Shown here piece after piece: positions 25,296-38,892 of a DNA stretch of 64,000 nt (its first letter is position 1; every line of letters begins with the position of its first letter). Under the pieces are notes generated by a model. It worked only from the letters and a program-made list of their open reading frames with translations, searched no databases and had not been told where the DNA came from. The stretch lies in NCBI RefSeq assembly GCF_018881655.1, contig NZ_JACVPX010000002.1:62001-126000 (forward strand), given 5' to 3'. The DNA is from Polynucleobacter sp. Tro8-14-1 (GTDB lineage: Bacteria > Pseudomonadota > Gammaproteobacteria > Burkholderiales > Burkholderiaceae). Position numbers and translations under genes: made by a program.

Positions 25296-28200
25296 TTAGC
25301 TCGGATCAGCCTCCCCAGCAGGAGCAACGACTTCAGCCTCTATTTCTACAGGCATATTGGCTATTGCTTCCTCTTCGGCGGCAATCATTTGAGCGCGGTC
25401 ACGCTCGAATTGCTCTCTGACCTTGCGTGCACGGCGGTAAGACAAGCCGGTACCAGCAGGGATTAGACGACCAATAATGACGTTTTCCTTGAGGCCACGG
25501 AGTGTATCGGTCTTGCCCATAATTGCGGCTTCGGTCAATACACGGGTGGTTTCTTGGAAAGAAGCCGCTGAAATGAAGCTGTCGGTCGACAAGGATGCTT
25601 TAGTAATACCCAACAGCACGTTTTCGAACTGAGCTGGGCGCTTACCTGCGGCAATCACTAAATCGTTAGCGTCATACAGTTTTGAACGCTCAACTTGCTC
25701 ACCAGTGATGTAAGCGGTATCGCCGCCATCAGTGATCTGCACACGACGCAACATTTGACGCACGATCACTTCAATGTGCTTGTCGTTAATCTTCACGCCT
25801 TGCAAACGGTAAACGTCTTGAACTTCATCAACGATGTAGATCGCCAACTCTTCAATACCTCTGAGAGTCAAGATGTCATGTGGATCAGCTGGGCCTTCCA
25901 CAATCATCTCGCCCTTGTTCACAACTTGACCGTCATGAACGAGAACTTGCTTTTCTTTAGGAATCAAGAATTCATTGGCTTCGCCGTCCATATCGGTAAT
26001 CACCAAACGTTGTTTACCTTTGGTTTCTTTACCGAAGGAAACTGTTCCAGTAACTTTCGCCAAGACAGCTGCATCTTTAGGTGAACGTGCTTCGAACAAT
26101 TCAGCGACGCGTGGCAAACCGCCGGTAATGTCGCGAGTCTTCTGTGATTCGATTGGAATACGCGCCAATACTTCACCAACTTCGACTTTTTGACCATCTT
26201 TAACAGTAATCAACGCGCCCACTTGGAGGCCAATGTTTACTGGGTGATCAGTACCGGCGATCATGACTTCGTTACCCTTGTCATCAACCAAGTTGATCAC
26301 TGGGCGAACGCCTTTGCTTGCTGCAGAACGACGCTTACCGTCAATTACCACCAAGGTGGAAAGACCGGTAACTTCGTCTACCTGCTTAGCAACGGTTACA
26401 CCTTCTTCAACGTTGTCGAAGCGGGCGATACCAGCGTACTCAGAAATAATCGGACGTGTTAATGGGTCCCAAGTCGCCAAGCTTGCGCCAGCCTTAACAG
26501 CTGCATCTTCTTTCAACAAGAGAGTTGCACCATAAGGCACTTTATGACGCTCGCGCTCACGACCATTCTCATCAACGATCAAGGCTTCGCCAGAACGTGA
26601 AATCACGATCTGCTCACCCTTCGCATTCTTGACAACACGCATCGTGGCAGAGAATTTCAAAGCACCATTAGACTTAGCTTCGATGTTGCTTGCAACCAAT
26701 GCACGTGACGCTGCGCCACCAATATGGAAAGTACGCATAGTCAACTGTGTGCCTGGCTCGCCGATGGACTGAGCAGCGATCACGCCAACTGCTTCACCAA
26801 CGTTTACCAAACCACCGCGACCTAGATCGCGTCCGTAGCACTTCGCGCACAAACCAAAGCGAGTTAAGCAAGACAATACTGTGCGAACTTTAACTTCGTC
26901 GATACCCAATGCAACGATTTGATCAACGTGATCTTCATCGAGCAAGGTGTCGTTCGGAACAATGACTTCTTGTGTGTCAGGATGAACGATGTCACCGATA
27001 CATACACGACCCAAAATACGGTCACGCAATGCTTCGATAATTTCGCCGCCTTCAACCAGCGCCTTCATGGTTACACCATTAGTTGCGCCGCAATCATCTT
27101 CGATCACCACGAGATCTTGAGTGACGTCGCATAAACGACGTGTCAAGTAACCCGAGTTCGCTGTCTTCAACGCTGTATCTGCCAGACCTTTACGAGCGCC
27201 GTGGGTTGAGATGAAGTACTGCAATACGTTCAAACCTTCACGGAAGTTCGCAGTAATTGGGGTTTCAATGATGGAGCCATCAGGCTTAGCCATCAAACCA
27301 CGCATACCAGCCAACTGACGAATCTGCGCTGCAGATCCACGCGCACCAGAATCCGCCATCATGTAGATGGAGTTAAAGGATTCTTGACGCACAGTCTTAC
27401 CGTTACGATCGAGTACGTCAACGTGTGACAACTCATCCATCATTGCTTTACCAACTTGGTCGCCTGCAGCACCCCAAATATCAACTACGTTGTTATAACG
27501 CTCTTGATTGGTTACGAGACCTGACATGAACTGCTTGTCATACTCCTTAACCTTGGCAGATGCCTCAGTGATGATGCGCTCTTTAGAAGTTGGGATCAGC
27601 ATATCGTCGATCGCAACTGAGATACCAGCGTTGGTTGCCAAACGGAAACCAGACTGCAAGAGGCGGTCGGCAAAAATCACAGTTTCACGTAAACCGCACT
27701 TACGGAATGAAGTGTTGATCAAGCGTGAGATTTCTTTTTTCTTCAAAGGCTTGTTAATTTCCTCGAAAGACATGCCTTTAGGCAAAATCTCAGACAAGAT
27801 TGCACGGCCAACTGATGTTTGATAGATCTTGGTCTTTTCAGCAAAACGGGCATCGCCCTCTGCCTTCTTGTCCACAATCTCAAACTCAGTAATACGAACA
27901 GCAACACGAGAAGCCAATTCAACTTGACCTGCTTCGTATGCACGTACTACTTCAGTAATGTTAGCGAAAACCATGCCTTCACCCTTACCGTTGATCTTGT
28001 CACGTGTAGCGTAGTACAGACCCAACACCACGTCCTGTGACGGAACGATTGATGGCTCGCCGTTAGCTGGGAACAATACGTTGTTCGAAGCCAACATCAA
28101 TGTACGTGCTTCCATTTGCGCTTCGAGCGACAAAGGAACGTGAACCGCCATTTGGTCACCGTCAAAGTCCGCATTAAATGCCGCGCAGACTAATGGGTGC

Positions 28201-29558
28201 AATTGGATTGCTTTACCTTCAATCAGCATTGGCTCGAAAGCCTGAATACCAAGACGATGCAATGTAGGCGCACGGTTCAACATGATTGGATGTTCACGAA
28301 TGACTTCTTCGAGAATGTCCCAAACGATTGGAGTCTGGCTTTCAACTTCTTTCTTTGCAGCCTTAATCGTGGTTGCAATACCCAAAGTCTCAAGCTTGTT
28401 GAAAATGAATGGCTTGAATAATTCCAAGGCCATTAATTTTGGTAAGCCGCACTGATGCAACTTCAATGTAGGGCCAACCACGATGACTGAACGACCAGAG
28501 TAGTCAACACGTTTACCCAACAAGTTTTGACGGAAACGACCGCTCTTACCTTTAATCATCTCGGCCAAGGACTTGAGAGGACGCTTGTTAGCGCCAGTCA
28601 TAGCCTTACCGCGACGACCGTTGTCGAGCAATGAGTCAACCGCTTCTTGCAACATCCGTTTTTCGTTACGAACGATGATCTCTGGTGCGCGCAACTCTAA
28701 CAAACGCTTTAAACGGTTGTTACGGTTGATCACACGACGGTAGAGGTCGTTCAAATCTGAAGTAGCAAAGCGACCGCCATCCAATGGCACCAATGGGCGC
28801 AATTCAGGTGGCAATACTGGCAATACTTCCATGATCATCCAGTCAGGCTTGATGCCTGAAGTCTGGAACGCCTCGAGCACTTTTAAGCGCTTAGCGTATT
28901 TCTTGATCTTGGCATCGCTACCAGTGGCTTTTAAGTCAGCGCGAATAGTCTCTACTTCACGATCGATATCAATCGAACGCAAGAGATCACGAATACCTTC
29001 CGCGCCCATGATGGCGGTAAATGCACCGTCACCATACTCTTCGGTCTTAGCAATGTATTCATCTTCAGACATGATCTGACCGCGCTTCATCGCGCCTTCA
29101 GGAGTCATACCAGGATCAACTACTACATATGCTTCAAAGTAAAGAACGCGCTCGATATCACGCAATGTCATATCGAGAACCATACCCAAACGGGATGGCA
29201 ATGACTTCAAGAACCAAATGTGCGCTACAGGGGCTGCCAACTCAATGTGGCCCATGCGCTCACGACGCACCTTAGCGAGAGTAACTTCAACGCCGCACTT
29301 CTCGCAGATTACGCCACGGAACTTTAAACGCTTGTACTTACCGCATAAGCACTCGTAGTCTTTGGTTGGTCCAAAAATCTTGGCGCAGAACAAACCATCA
29401 CGCTCGGGCTTAAAAGTCCTGTAATTGATGGTTTCTGGTTTGCGTACTTCACCAAAAGACCATGAGCGAATTTTCTCAGGAGATGCGAGACCAATTTTGA
29501 TGACATCAAACTGCTCTTCGCCCTGCGTTTGCTTAAATAAATCGAGCAATGCTTTCAT
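25296..29558 (-). CDS. rpoC: RNA polymerase beta' subunit
   Basis: [16 protein letters not shown]; zinc-binding [23 protein letters not shown]; start set at MKALLDLF. Confidence 0.99.
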   Translation of the reverse strand: MKALLDLFKQTQGEEQFDVIKIGLASPEKIRSWSFGEVRKPETINYRTFKPERDGLFCAKIFGPTKDYECLCGKYKRLKFRGVICEKCGVEVTLAKVRRERMGHIELAAPVAHIWFLKSLPSRLGMVLDMTLRDIERVLYFEAYVVVDPGMTPEGAMKRGQIMSEDEYIAKTEEYGDGAFTAIMGAEGIRDLLRSIDIDREVETIRADLKATGSDAKIKKYAKRLKVLEAFQTSGIKPDWMIMEVLPVLPPELRPLVPLDGGRFATSDLNDLYRRVINRNNRLKRLLELRAPEIIVRNEKRMLQEAVDSLLDNGRRGKAMTGANKRPLKSLAEMIKGKSGRFRQNLLGKRVDYSGRSVIVVGPTLKLHQCGLPKLMALELFKPFIFNKLETLGIATTIKAAKKEVESQTPIVWDILEEVIREHPIMLNRAPTLHRLGIQAFEPMLIEGKAIQLHPLVCAAFNADFDGDQMAVHVPLSLEAQMEARTLMLASNNVLFPANGEPSIVPSQDVVLGLYYATRDKINGKGEGMVFANITEVVRAYEAGQVELASRVAVRITEFEIVDKKAEGDARFAEKTKIYQTSVGRAILSEILPKGMSFEEINKPLKKKEISRLINTSFRKCGLRETVIFADRLLQSGFRLATNAGISVAIDDMLIPTSKERIITEASAKVKEYDKQFMSGLVTNQERYNNVVDIWGAAGDQVGKAMMDELSHVDVLDRNGKTVRQESFNSIYMMADSGARGSAAQIRQLAGMRGLMAKPDGSIIETPITANFREGLNVLQYFISTHGARKGLADTALKTANSGYLTRRLCDVTQDLVVIEDDCGATNGVTMKALVEGGEIIEALRDRILGRVCIGDIVHPDTQEVIVPNDTLLDEDHVDQIVALGIDEVKVRTVLSCLTRFGLCAKCYGRDLGRGGLVNVGEAVGVIAAQSIGEPGTQLTMRTFHIGGAASRALVASNIEAKSNGALKFSATMRVVKNAKGEQIVISRSGEALIVDENGRERERHKVPYGATLLLKEDAAVKAGASLATWDPLTRPIISEYAGIARFDNVEEGVTVAKQVDEVTGLSTLVVIDGKRRSAASKGVRPVINLVDDKGNEVMIAGTDHPVNIGLQVGALITVKDGQKVEVGEVLARIPIESQKTRDITGGLPRVAELFEARSPKDAAVLAKVTGTVSFGKETKGKQRLVITDMDGEANEFLIPKEKQVLVHDGQVVNKGEMIVEGPADPHDILTLRGIEELAIYIVDEVQDVYRLQGVKINDKHIEVIVRQMLRRVQITDGGDTAYITGEQVERSKLYDANDLVIAAGKRPAQFENVLLGITKASLSTDSFISAASFQETTRVLTEAAIMGKTDTLRGLKENVIIGRLIPAGTGLSYRRARKVREQFERDRAQMIAAEEEAIANMPVEIEAEVVAPAGEADPS

Positions 29559-29559
29559 A

Positions 29560-32500
29560 TCAGTTGCGCTCCATGTCAATGTCAATACCCAACGAACGGA
29601 TTTCTTTTACCAGCACGTTGAAGGATTCGGGCATGCCAGCATCAATCGTGTGCTCGCCCTTGACGATGTTTTCATAAACCTTGGTACGGCCTGCGACGTC
29701 ATCGGACTTCACTGTCAGCATTTCCTGCAAGACATATGAAGCACCGTATGCTTCGAGGGCCCAGACTTCCATCTCACCAAAGCGCTGACCACCGAACTGA
29801 GCTTTACCGCCCAATGGCTGTTGCGTTACTAAAGAGTAAGGTCCGGTTGAACGTGCATGCATCTTGTCATCGACCAAATGGTGGAGTTTCAAGACGTGCA
29901 TTACGCCAACAGTGACTGGACGCTCAAATTGGTCGCCAGTTCGGCCGTCGCACAAAATCATTTGCTGACGTGAAGGGGTCATCTTCAAAGATTTAGCAAC
30001 ATCTTCTGGATACGCCAACTCGAGCATGCGTCCGATTTCAGCTTCAGTAGCACCATCAAACACTGGAGTAGCAAATGGCAAGCCTTGGCGGAGATTCTCA
30101 GCCAAAACATTGATCTGCTCATCAGTGAAGTTGTCGATGTCTTCAACACGACCTGTTTCGTTATAAAGCTGCTTGAAGAACTTACGTAATTCAGTTTGCT
30201 TAGCGTGCTCACGAACCATCTCGTCAATACGCTTACCAATACCTTGGGCAGCCCAACCTAAATGGGTTTCCAAGATCTGGCCAACGTTCATACGGGAAGG
30301 AACACCCAATGGGTTCAAGACGATGTCAACAGGGCGTCCGTCAGCCATAAATGGCATATCTTCAGCTGGGGCGATTTTAGAAACCACACCTTTGTTACCG
30401 TGACGACCGGCCATCTTGTCACCAGGCTGTAAACGACGCTTAACGGCCAAGTACACCTTAACCATCTTTGTTACGCCAGGCTGTAAATCATCGCCCTGGG
30501 TAAGCTTGGTGCGCTTCTCTTCAAAAGCCTCATCAAATTGCTTACGCTTCGCTTCGATAGAAGATTTAATTGCTTCAACTTGTGAGGCAACCTCATCATC
30601 TGCTGGACGAACGTCAAACCAATGGTATTTATCTAAGCTGGCAAGGTATTCCTTGTCAATCTTAGTGCCTTTAGCTAATTTCTGAGGACCACCATTGGCA
30701 ACTTTACCAATCAACAGTTTTTCTAAACGCATGAAGGCATCGCCCTCAACAATACGCAACTGGTCGTTCAAGTCCAAACGATAGCGTTGTAATTCTTCTT
30801 GGATAATTGACTGTGCACGTGCATCACGCTCAATACCTTCACGGGTGAAGACCTGAACATCAATAACAGTACCGATCATTCCTGATGGAACGCGCAAAGA
30901 AGTATCTTTAACGTCAGATGCTTTTTCACCGAAGATCGCACGTAGTAACTTCTCTTCAGGAGTGAGAGTAGTCTCGCCCTTTGGAGTTACTTTACCAACC
31001 AATACGTCGCCAGCTTCAACTTCAGCACCGATGTAAACAATACCGCTTTCATCCAAACGGGAGAGTTGTGACTCTGCCAAATTGGAGATATCGCGAGTAA
31101 TTTCTTCTGAACCCAGCTTGGTATCACGCGCAACCACTGACAACTCTTCAATATGAATAGAGGTGTAGCGGTCGTCAGCAACAACTTTCTCAGAAATCAA
31201 GATTGAATCTTCGAAGTTGTAACCGTTCCATGGCATAAATGCCACAGTCATGTTTTGACCCAAAGCCAATTCACCCAAATCGGTAGATGCGCCGTCAGCA
31301 ACAACGTCACCACGCGCTACGCGATCACCAGCCTGAACGATAGGACGTTGGTTAATGTTGGTGTTTTGGTTTGAACGGGTGTACTTGATGAGGTTATAAA
31401 TATCCACACCAACTTCACCAGCAGCTGTCTCATCATCGTTTACACGAATCACAACACGGTTAGCGTCAACATAATCAACGATACCGCCGCGGGACGCCAA
31501 AATAACAGTGCCAGAGTCAACCGCAACAATACGCTCTAAACCTGTACCAACCAATGGCTTATCCGGACGCAAGCAAGGAACTGCTTGACGCTGCATGTTC
31601 GCACCCATCAACGCACGGTTTGCATCATCGTGCTCTAAGAATGGAACGAGTGAAGCGGCAGCAGAAACGATCTGGCTAGGAGCAACGTCGATGAAATCGA
31701 TGCGCTCTGGGCTAACCATCATGGTTTCACCAGCTTGACGAGCAGAAACTAATTCGTCGGCCAACTTACCGCTCTTGTCGATTGTTGCGTTTGCCTGAGC
31801 AATCACATACTTTGCTTCCTCAATCGCAGAGAGGTAAACCACTTCATCGCTTACCTTGCTATTGGAAACCTTACGGTATGGAGTTTCTAAGAAACCATGC
31901 TCATTCAAACGCGCAAATAACGCGAGTGAGTTGATCAAACCAATGTTTGGTCCTTCGGGAGTTTCAATTGGGCAAACACGTCCATAGTGGGTTGGATGCA
32001 CGTCGCGCACTTCAAAGCCTGCGCGCTCGCGGGTCAAACCACCAGGTCCCAACGCAGAAATACGACGCTTGTGCGTGATCTCTGAAAGCGGGTTGGTTTG
32101 GTCCATAAACTGGGACAACTGTGAAGAACCGAAGAACTCACGAATCGCAGAAGAGATTGGCTTACTGTTAATCAAGTCATGCGGCATGAGGTTTTCTGTT
32201 TCGGCTTGGCCAAGACGTTCTTTAACCGCACGCTCAACACGTGACAAACCAGCACGGAATTGGTTTTCAGCCAACTCGCCAACGCAACGTACACGACGAT
32301 TACCTAAGTGATCGATATCGTCTACTTCGCCTTTGCCGTTACGCAAATCTACGAGGGACTTAATAGTGTCGAGAATATCTTCGTTCGACAGAACCATTGG
32401 ACCTTCCATTTCTGGACGGTTCAAACGGCTGTTGACCTTCATGCGGCCAACACGCGACAAATCGTAAGTATCTTCGTTATAGAACAAGCGCTGGAACAAG

Positions 32501-33660
32501 GCTTCAACAGCATCTTCTGTTGGAGGCTCGCCAGGACGCATCATGCGGTAAATGGCGATACGAGCAGCCATTTGATCTGCTGTTTCATCAGTACGCAATG
32601 TCTGAGAAATGTATGCACCAGAATCCAAATCATTGGTGTAGATAGTTTCTAATTGCTTGATGCCTGCATCGCGCAATGTAGCCAATACCTCTTCAGTGAT
32701 TTCATCATTAGCGTAGGCCAAGATTTCACCAGAATCTGGATCAACGATATTGCGCGCTACTACACGACCAATTAAATAGTCGTCTGGTACAGCGATTGTT
32801 TTAGTTTTAGCAGCTTCGAGTTCACGAATATGCTTTGCATTGATACGCTTGTCTTTTTGAATGACAACAACGCCATTCTTATCGAGCACATCAAAGCTAG
32901 CCAACTGACCACGCAAACGCTCTGGCACAAATTCCATTGAACCGCCGTTAGCAGTTAATGAGAAATGATCAAAGTTAAAGAAGTTCGCAAGAATCTGTTC
33001 GTTGTTTAAACCAATTGCTTTGAGCAAAATGGTGACAGGCATCTTACGACGACGGTCAACGCGGAAATAGAGAATGTCTTTCGGATCAAACTCAAAATCG
33101 AGCCATGAACCACGGTAAGGAATGATGCGTGCTGAGAACAGCAACTTACCTGAGCTGTGTGTCTTGCCCTTATCGTGTTCGAAGAACACGCCTGGGGAAC
33201 GGTGCAACTGAGAAACGATTACGCGCTCAGTACCGTTAATCACAAAAGAGCCATTTTCTGTCATGAGTGGAATTTCACCCATGTAGACTTCGCTCTCTTT
33301 TACCTCTTTAACCTTAGTAGGCGCTTCGCGATCATAAATAATCAAGCGAACTTTTGCGCGCAAGGCAGAGTGGTATGTGTAACCACGCTGTTGACATTCT
33401 TTAACGTCAAATGGTGGCTGTGATAACTGGTAAGACACGTATTCCATACGTGCATAGCCGTTGTTAGACACAATTGGGAATGCTGATGTAAAGGCAGCTT
33501 GAAGTCCCTCAGTAAGACGAGACATTGCTGGCTTTTCAGCCTGTAAAAATTTAGCGTAGGATTCCAGCTGCGTTGCGATCAGGTACGGAACCTGGTGGTT
33601 ATTTACTCGCTTAGCAAAGCTTTTACGGACTCGCTTGCGTTCGGTGAAGCTATAGTTCAT
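29560..33660 (-). CDS. rpoB: RNA polymerase beta subunit
   Basis: [25 protein letters not shown]; start set at [15 protein letters not shown]. Confidence 0.99.
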   Translation of the reverse strand: MNYSFTERKRVRKSFAKRVNNHQVPYLIATQLESYAKFLQAEKPAMSRLTEGLQAAFTSAFPIVSNNGYARMEYVSYQLSQPPFDVKECQQRGYTYHSALRAKVRLIIYDREAPTKVKEVKESEVYMGEIPLMTENGSFVINGTERVIVSQLHRSPGVFFEHDKGKTHSSGKLLFSARIIPYRGSWLDFEFDPKDILYFRVDRRRKMPVTILLKAIGLNNEQILANFFNFDHFSLTANGGSMEFVPERLRGQLASFDVLDKNGVVVIQKDKRINAKHIRELEAAKTKTIAVPDDYLIGRVVARNIVDPDSGEILAYANDEITEEVLATLRDAGIKQLETIYTNDLDSGAYISQTLRTDETADQMAARIAIYRMMRPGEPPTEDAVEALFQRLFYNEDTYDLSRVGRMKVNSRLNRPEMEGPMVLSNEDILDTIKSLVDLRNGKGEVDDIDHLGNRRVRCVGELAENQFRAGLSRVERAVKERLGQAETENLMPHDLINSKPISSAIREFFGSSQLSQFMDQTNPLSEITHKRRISALGPGGLTRERAGFEVRDVHPTHYGRVCPIETPEGPNIGLINSLALFARLNEHGFLETPYRKVSNSKVSDEVVYLSAIEEAKYVIAQANATIDKSGKLADELVSARQAGETMMVSPERIDFIDVAPSQIVSAAASLVPFLEHDDANRALMGANMQRQAVPCLRPDKPLVGTGLERIVAVDSGTVILASRGGIVDYVDANRVVIRVNDDETAAGEVGVDIYNLIKYTRSNQNTNINQRPIVQAGDRVARGDVVADGASTDLGELALGQNMTVAFMPWNGYNFEDSILISEKVVADDRYTSIHIEELSVVARDTKLGSEEITRDISNLAESQLSRLDESGIVYIGAEVEAGDVLVGKVTPKGETTLTPEEKLLRAIFGEKASDVKDTSLRVPSGMIGTVIDVQVFTREGIERDARAQSIIQEELQRYRLDLNDQLRIVEGDAFMRLEKLLIGKVANGGPQKLAKGTKIDKEYLASLDKYHWFDVRPADDEVASQVEAIKSSIEAKRKQFDEAFEEKRTKLTQGDDLQPGVTKMVKVYLAVKRRLQPGDKMAGRHGNKGVVSKIAPAEDMPFMADGRPVDIVLNPLGVPSRMNVGQILETHLGWAAQGIGKRIDEMVREHAKQTELRKFFKQLYNETGRVEDIDNFTDEQINVLAENLRQGLPFATPVFDGATEAEIGRMLELAYPEDVAKSLKMTPSRQQMILCDGRTGDQFERPVTVGVMHVLKLHHLVDDKMHARSTGPYSLVTQQPLGGKAQFGGQRFGEMEVWALEAYGASYVLQEMLTVKSDDVAGRTKVYENIVKGEHTIDAGMPESFNVLVKEIRSLGIDIDMERN

Positions 33661-33886
33661 TTCATCTCCGAATTCAGCGACTGTACAAAGATTTGGCGAT
33701 TGGCCACTACCAATCACTGGCGGACAACACTAAACCGATAGATTTAGTGTCCGACCAAACTTGCATTCTGCAGTCGTATCAGAAGGCAAACCCGATTTCA
33801 ATCAGAAATGAAATCGGGTTTGACCTCTAGAGGTCAAACCCAACATGGCTAACGCCCCTTTTTGAGAGGCGCCAGCATTGTATGTA

Positions 33887-34261
33887 TTACTTGAGTTCTG
33901 CTTTAGCGCCAGCTTCTTCAAGCTTCTTCTTAGCTTCTTCAGCCGTCTTCTTATCAACAGCTTCTTTGATTGGCTTCGGTGCACCGTCAACCAAGTCCTT
34001 AGCTTCTTTCAAGCCAAGACCAGTAATTTCGCGAACTGCCTTAATTACTGAAACCTTGTTTGCGCCAGCTTCGAGCAAGTTAACAGTGAATTCTGTTTGC
34101 TCTTCAGCAGCAGCGCCGCCAGCTGCACCAGCAGGACCAGCAACAGCCATCGCTGCAGCGGAAACGCCAAACTTCTCTTCGAACGCCTTAACCAAGTCGT
34201 TCAAATCCATAACGGACATGCTACCTACTGCATCAATGATTTCTTCTTTAGTAATCGCCAT
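33887..34261 (-). CDS. rplL: 50S ribosomal protein L7/L12
   Basis: [22 protein letters not shown]. Confidence 0.98.
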
Positions 34262-34297
34262 TTTTAGCTCCTAATACTTAAATAGTTAATCTGTCGC

Positions 34298-34939
34298 TTA
34301 TTCAGCGGCAGGGGTTTCAGGTGTTTCTGTTCCAGCTTCTGGGGCTGAGGCTGCAGGCTCAGCACTTGCTTCTGGAGCGGCGGCTTCAGCAACTACTTCT
34401 GCTGGGGCTGCTGCTACTTCTGCTACCGGTGCTGCAACAGGAGCAGGTGCTCCTTCTGCCTTTTGTGCTGCTACTGCGCCCAATACGCGAGCCATCGCAG
34501 AAACTGGGGCCAACATCACACCCAACAACTGAGATAACAACTCGTCGCGGCTTGGAATAGACGCGAGGGATTTAACACCCGCTACGTCCAACAACTTGCC
34601 GTTATATAAGCCAGCAGTAATGACCAGCTTGTCTTGAGTCTTAGCAAAGTTCTGCAATACTTTTGCCGAAGCAATCGGATCAGCAGAAATGCCGTAGATC
34701 AAGGGGCCAACCATCGAATCGGCAAGAGGCTCAAACTGTGTGCCTTGTGCAGCACGGCGTGCCAATGTGTTCTTCAAAACGCGAAGATATACACCTTGGT
34801 CACGTGCGCTAGCACGTAGCTTTGTCAACTGCTCTACTGGAATACCACGGTATTCAGCGAGCACGACAGTTTGGGCTCCAGCCAATTGAGCGCCGACATC
34901 AGCAACAATCGCTTTTTTGTCTTGTACATTCAAAGGCAC
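34298..34939 (-). CDS. rplJ: 50S ribosomal protein L10
   Basis: L10 N-terminal domain, Ala/Pro/Glu-rich tail, position before rplL. Confidence 0.97.
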   Translation of the reverse strand: MPLNVQDKKAIVADVGAQLAGAQTVVLAEYRGIPVEQLTKLRASARDQGVYLRVLKNTLARRAAQGTQFEPLADSMVGPLIYGISADPIASAKVLQNFAKTQDKLVITAGLYNGKLLDVAGVKSLASIPSRDELLSQLLGVMLAPVSAMARVLGAVAAQKAEGAPAPVAAPVAEVAAAPAEVVAEAAAPEASAEPAASAPEAGTETPETPAAE

Positions 34940-35177
34940 GGTTTAACTCCTAAAAAACCAACTGTTTCCAGTTGGGGTTACACACCAGCGTCTGATCATT
35001 TGTTCACAAGGTTCTTGTGAAAATCTTTTCAGGGTCGCCATCTGCGCTGGCTATTACTTTCGTAACGATTAAGAATTCATCCCTATAAAAGCAAACTCAT
35101 TCACCAACGGTCTTTGATGTTCGACTCTCACTCAAAGAGTGGGCGTCGACCCAAAGTTCTTTTTTGCTACAGGCTAA
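34940..35177 (-). promoter_or_regulatory. probable L10-leader (autoregulatory 5' region of rplJL)
   Basis: 238-nt non-coding gap with strong hairpins (TTCACAAGgttCTTGTGAA at 35003-35021; CCAACTGtttcCAGTTGG at 34958-34975) ahead of rplJ. Confidence 0.6.
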
Positions 35178-35879
35178 TTAAGCTGCTGCCTGTAACGATG
35201 CTTGGTCTACGCGTACGCCTGCACCCATGGTGCTGCTTACGGCAACCTTCTTTAAATAAATACCCTTAGATGCAGGTGGCTTCGCTTTATTCAAAGCCTC
35301 GAGCAATGCGAGCAAGTTGGATTTCAATGCAGTTGGCTCGAATGAACGACGGCCAATGCTTGCGTGCACGATACCGGCTTTGTCCACGCGGAACTGAACT
35401 TGACCCGCTTTTGCATTTTTAACTGCAGTAGCAACGTCAGGAGTCACTGTTCCAACTTTTGGATTCGGCATCAAACCACGTGGGCCCAATACTTGACCTA
35501 AAGTACCAACAATTTTCATTGTGTCTGGGGATGCGATCAAAATATCGAAATCAATTTTGCCGCCTTTAATTTGTTCAGCAAGCTCTTCCATGCCAACGAT
35601 TTCTGCACCAGCGGCTTTAGCTTGTTCAGCCTTCTCACCTTGAGCAAAAACAGCTACACGAACATGCTTACCTGTACCAGCCGGGAGCACTACTGCGCCA
35701 CGCACAACTTGGTCAGATTTCTTAGCATCAATACCTAACTGAACTGCAACGTCGATAGACTCATCAAACTTAGCAGTTGCACACTCTTTAACGAGGTTCA
35801 ATGCGTCATCTAATGAATAGAATTTGTTGCGATCAACTTTAGATTGAATTGCTTTAACGCGTTTAGATAATTTAGTCAT
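35178..35879 (-). CDS. rplA: 50S ribosomal protein L1
   Basis: [19 protein letters not shown]. Confidence 0.98.
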   Translation of the reverse strand: MTKLSKRVKAIQSKVDRNKFYSLDDALNLVKECATAKFDESIDVAVQLGIDAKKSDQVVRGAVVLPAGTGKHVRVAVFAQGEKAEQAKAAGAEIVGMEELAEQIKGGKIDFDILIASPDTMKIVGTLGQVLGPRGLMPNPKVGTVTPDVATAVKNAKAGQVQFRVDKAGIVHASIGRRSFEPTALKSNLLALLEALNKAKPPASKGIYLKKVAVSSTMGAGVRVDQASLQAAA

Positions 35880-35881
35880 GA

Positions 35882-36313
35882 TTAGAGACCTTCCACAGTG
35901 ATGCCCATGGAACGGGCGCTACCAGCGATTGTTCTAACAGCTGCGTCCATATCGGCTGCTGTCAAATCTGGCATTTTTGCTTTAGCGATTTCTTCCGCTT
36001 GAGCACGAGTAATTGAACCCACTTTATCGGTATGAGGACGTGGTGATCCTTTTTCAATCTTCGCAGCCTTCTTAATCATGATGGTTGCTGGAGGAGTCTT
36101 CATGATGAATGTGAAGCTCTTATCAGCAAACGCTGTAATCACGACTGGAATTGGAAGGCCTGGTTCCATGCTCTGAGTTTGAGCATTGAACGCCTTACAG
36201 AATTCCATAATGTTAAGGCCGCGTTGACCCAATGCTGGACCTACGGGTGGTGATGGATTTGCTTTACCTGCAGGGATCTGCAGCTTAATAAAGCCAATAA
36301 TCTTCTTTGCCAT
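35882..36313 (-). CDS. rplK: 50S ribosomal protein L11
   Basis: [34 protein letters not shown]. Confidence 0.98.
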   Translation of the reverse strand: MAKKIIGFIKLQIPAGKANPSPPVGPALGQRGLNIMEFCKAFNAQTQSMEPGLPIPVVITAFADKSFTFIMKTPPATIMIKKAAKIEKGSPRPHTDKVGSITRAQAEEIAKAKMPDLTAADMDAAVRTIAGSARSMGITVEGL

Positions 36314-36460
36314 GTGTGCTCCTTAAAGCGCGCCTAACCTCATTAGGAAAGACCGCTGTTGAGTAAACGCTTCGCTAGTTTTTGGCTTTCTAGCTCCGCT
36401 CCTCGGTTATTGCTAACCACTTAACTACTAACTACTAAAACCAGGACTAAGTCCTTGTTT

Positions 36461-37033
36461 TTACATCTTTTCTACCTGGCCGAACTCCAGCTCAACTGGG
36501 GTACCGCGGCCAAAAATTGTAACAGAAACGCGCAATCTTGACTTCTCATAATTGACTTCTTCGATATTTCCGTTGAAATCAACAAATGGGCCTTCTTTAA
36601 CTCGCACGATCTCGCCAACCTCAAATAGGGTCTTAGGCTTAGGTTTATCCACCCCAGCCTGCATTTGATCCATGATTTTGGCTACTTCAGCCGTAGAAAT
36701 TGGGCTTGGACGATTACGAACGCCGCCTACGAAACCGGTTACTTTTGGTGTGTTCTTCACCAAATGCCAGCTCTCATCGGTCATTTCCATCTCAATCAGG
36801 ACATATCCTGGGAAGAAACGACGCTCGGAAACTGACTTGGTGCCGGACTTGATCTCTACAACCTCTTCGGAAGGGACCAAAATACGGCCAAATTTCTCAG
36901 GCATTCCAGAGCGAGCAATACGCTCTTCAAGGCCTCTTTTCACGCTCTTTTCCATTCCGGAATAAGCATGAATGACGTACCAGCGCATATTGCCGATAGC
37001 TTGTGGATTAGTAGCTACTTCAGAATCAATCAT
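36461..37033 (-). CDS. nusG: transcription termination/antitermination factor NusG
   Basis: [42 protein letters not shown]; start could be internal. Confidence 0.97.
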   Translation of the reverse strand: MIDSEVATNPQAIGNMRWYVIHAYSGMEKSVKRGLEERIARSGMPEKFGRILVPSEEVVEIKSGTKSVSERRFFPGYVLIEMEMTDESWHLVKNTPKVTGFVGGVRNRPSPISTAEVAKIMDQMQAGVDKPKPKTLFEVGEIVRVKEGPFVDFNGNIEEVNYEKSRLRVSVTIFGRGTPVELEFGQVEKM

Positions 37034-37040
37034 TTTTTAC

Positions 37041-37418
37041 TCACTTCCAGCCCAAAAAGACTGAAAAAACTAGCCATTCAATCAATTTGTCTGCAGTCCA
37101 CAAAAACAAGGACATGATCAGAACAAAGCCAAATACGACTAGAGTCATTTGGGTAGTCTCTTTACGAGTTGGCCAAACAACCTTTTTTACTTCATACCAA
37201 GAATCTTTTGCGTAGGCGATGAAACGACGCCCATCAGGAGAAATTGCCACAATCAAAACTGCAGCTGCAATGCCGCCAAATAAAACAGCAAGACGAATCA
37301 ACATAGATTGATCAGCGAGCGTGTAGTACAGAACTAACGCTGCAACGACGATTAAAGCAGCGAGTACAGTGACCCAGCTGCTTTTTTCTTCAGTATGACT
37401 TGCTGTTTGATGAGACAT
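37041..37418 (-). CDS. secE: Sec translocase subunit SecE
   Basis: AYAKDSWYEVKKVVWPTRKETTQMTLVVFGFV. Confidence 0.96.
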   Translation of the reverse strand: MSHQTASHTEEKSSWVTVLAALIVVAALVLYYTLADQSMLIRLAVLFGGIAAAVLIVAISPDGRRFIAYAKDSWYEVKKVVWPTRKETTQMTLVVFGFVLIMSLFLWTADKLIEWLVFSVFLGWK

Positions 37419-37438
37419 TTTGCTTTCAGTTCAAATCG

Positions 37439-37514
37439 TGGCAGGGGCGGAGGGCATCGAACCCCCAACCTTTGGTTTTGGAGACCAACGCTCTGCCAAT
37501 TGAGCTACACCCCT
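37439..37514 (-). tRNA. tRNA-Trp (CCA)
   Basis: Cloverleaf readable on minus strand AGGGGTGTAGCTCAATTGGCAGAGCGTTGGTCTCCAAAACC...CCCCTGCCA. Confidence 0.97.
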
Positions 37515-37541
37515 TTATAAAAACTAATTAAAACTTACTAC

Positions 37542-38732
37542 TTAAGCCAAAATCTTTGCAACCACGCCGGCGCCAACAGTACGGCCACCTTCACGGATCG
37601 CAAAACGTAAACCTTCTTCCATCGCGATTGGCGCGATGAGTTTTACGGTAATCGTGACGTTATCGCCAGGCATGACCATTTCTTTGTCTTTTGGCAACTC
37701 GATTGAACCAGTTACGTCCGTTGTGCGGAAGTAAAACTGTGGACGATAGTTGTTAAAGAACGGTGTATGACGACCACCTTCGTCTTTACCCAAGATGTAC
37801 ACCTCGGCTGTAAAGTGAGTATGTGGGGTGATTGAACCTGGCTTAGCCAATACTTGGCCGCGCTCAACTTCTTCACGTTTTGTACCGCGTAACAAGATAC
37901 CAACGTTATCGCCTGCTTGACCTTGGTCGAGCAATTTACGGAACATTTCAACACCAGTACAAGTGGTCTTGAGTGTTGGCTTGATACCGATGATTTCGAT
38001 CTCTTCGCCTACTTTAACGATACCGCGCTCGATACGACCAGTCACAACAGTACCGCGACCGGAGATAGAGAACACGTCTTCTACTGGCATCAAGAAGGCA
38101 CCATCAACAGCACGCTCTGGAGTTGGGATATAAGTATCTAATGCTTCAGCCAATTTCATGATGGCTTCTTTACCCAATGGGCCTTCGTCGCCTTCAAGGG
38201 CTAACTTAGCAGAACCTTGAATGATTGGTGTGTCATCGCCAGGGAAGTTGTACTTAGATAAAAGCTCACGAACTTCCATTTCAACGAGCTCTAACAATTC
38301 AGCGTCATCAACCATGTCGCATTTGTTCAAGAACACCACGATGTAAGGAACACCCACTTGGCGTGCCAAGAGGATGTGTTCACGTGTTTGTGGCATTGGG
38401 CCGTCAGCAGCAGAACAAACCAAAATAGCGCCGTCCATCTGAGCAGCACCAGTAATCATGTTCTTCACGTAGTCAGCATGTCCTGGGCAATCCACGTGTG
38501 CGTAGTGACGGTTTGCTGTCTCGTACTCAACGTGCGCTGTATTAATCGTAATACCGCGTGCTTTTTCTTCAGGAGCAGCATCGATCTGATCATATGCTTT
38601 AGCTTCGCCACCGAATGCTTTAGAAAGCACGGTTGCAATTGCTGCTGTCAATGTAGTTTTACCGTGGTCAACGTGACCGATGGTGCCTACGTTTACGTGC
38701 GGTTTTGTCCGCTCGAATTTTTCTTTTGCCAT
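37542..38732 (-). CDS. tuf: elongation factor Tu (copy 2, same protein as copy 1)
   Basis: 396 aa identical to the 20735..21925 product; nucleotide sequence appears identical. Confidence 0.99.
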   Translation of the reverse strand: MAKEKFERTKPHVNVGTIGHVDHGKTTLTAAIATVLSKAFGGEAKAYDQIDAAPEEKARGITINTAHVEYETANRHYAHVDCPGHADYVKNMITGAAQMDGAILVCSAADGPMPQTREHILLARQVGVPYIVVFLNKCDMVDDAELLELVEMEVRELLSKYNFPGDDTPIIQGSAKLALEGDEGPLGKEAIMKLAEALDTYIPTPERAVDGAFLMPVEDVFSISGRGTVVTGRIERGIVKVGEEIEIIGIKPTLKTTCTGVEMFRKLLDQGQAGDNVGILLRGTKREEVERGQVLAKPGSITPHTHFTAEVYILGKDEGGRHTPFFNNYRPQFYFRTTDVTGSIELPKDKEMVMPGDNVTITVKLIAPIAMEEGLRFAIREGGRTVGAGVVAKILA

Positions 38733-38796
38733 TTTTAATCTGCCTTTAGTTAACTCTTAAACCAAACACGAAATACACAATTAATAAAATCAAACA

Positions 38797-38871
<75 letters not shown>

Positions 38872-38892
38872 GAAATCTAATGCAACAAATTC

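Noticed and set aside
25695-26084. 129-aa plus-strand ORF and other plus-strand ORFs across rpoC/rpoB/fusA
   Set aside because: Antisense shadows of strongly coding conserved genes.
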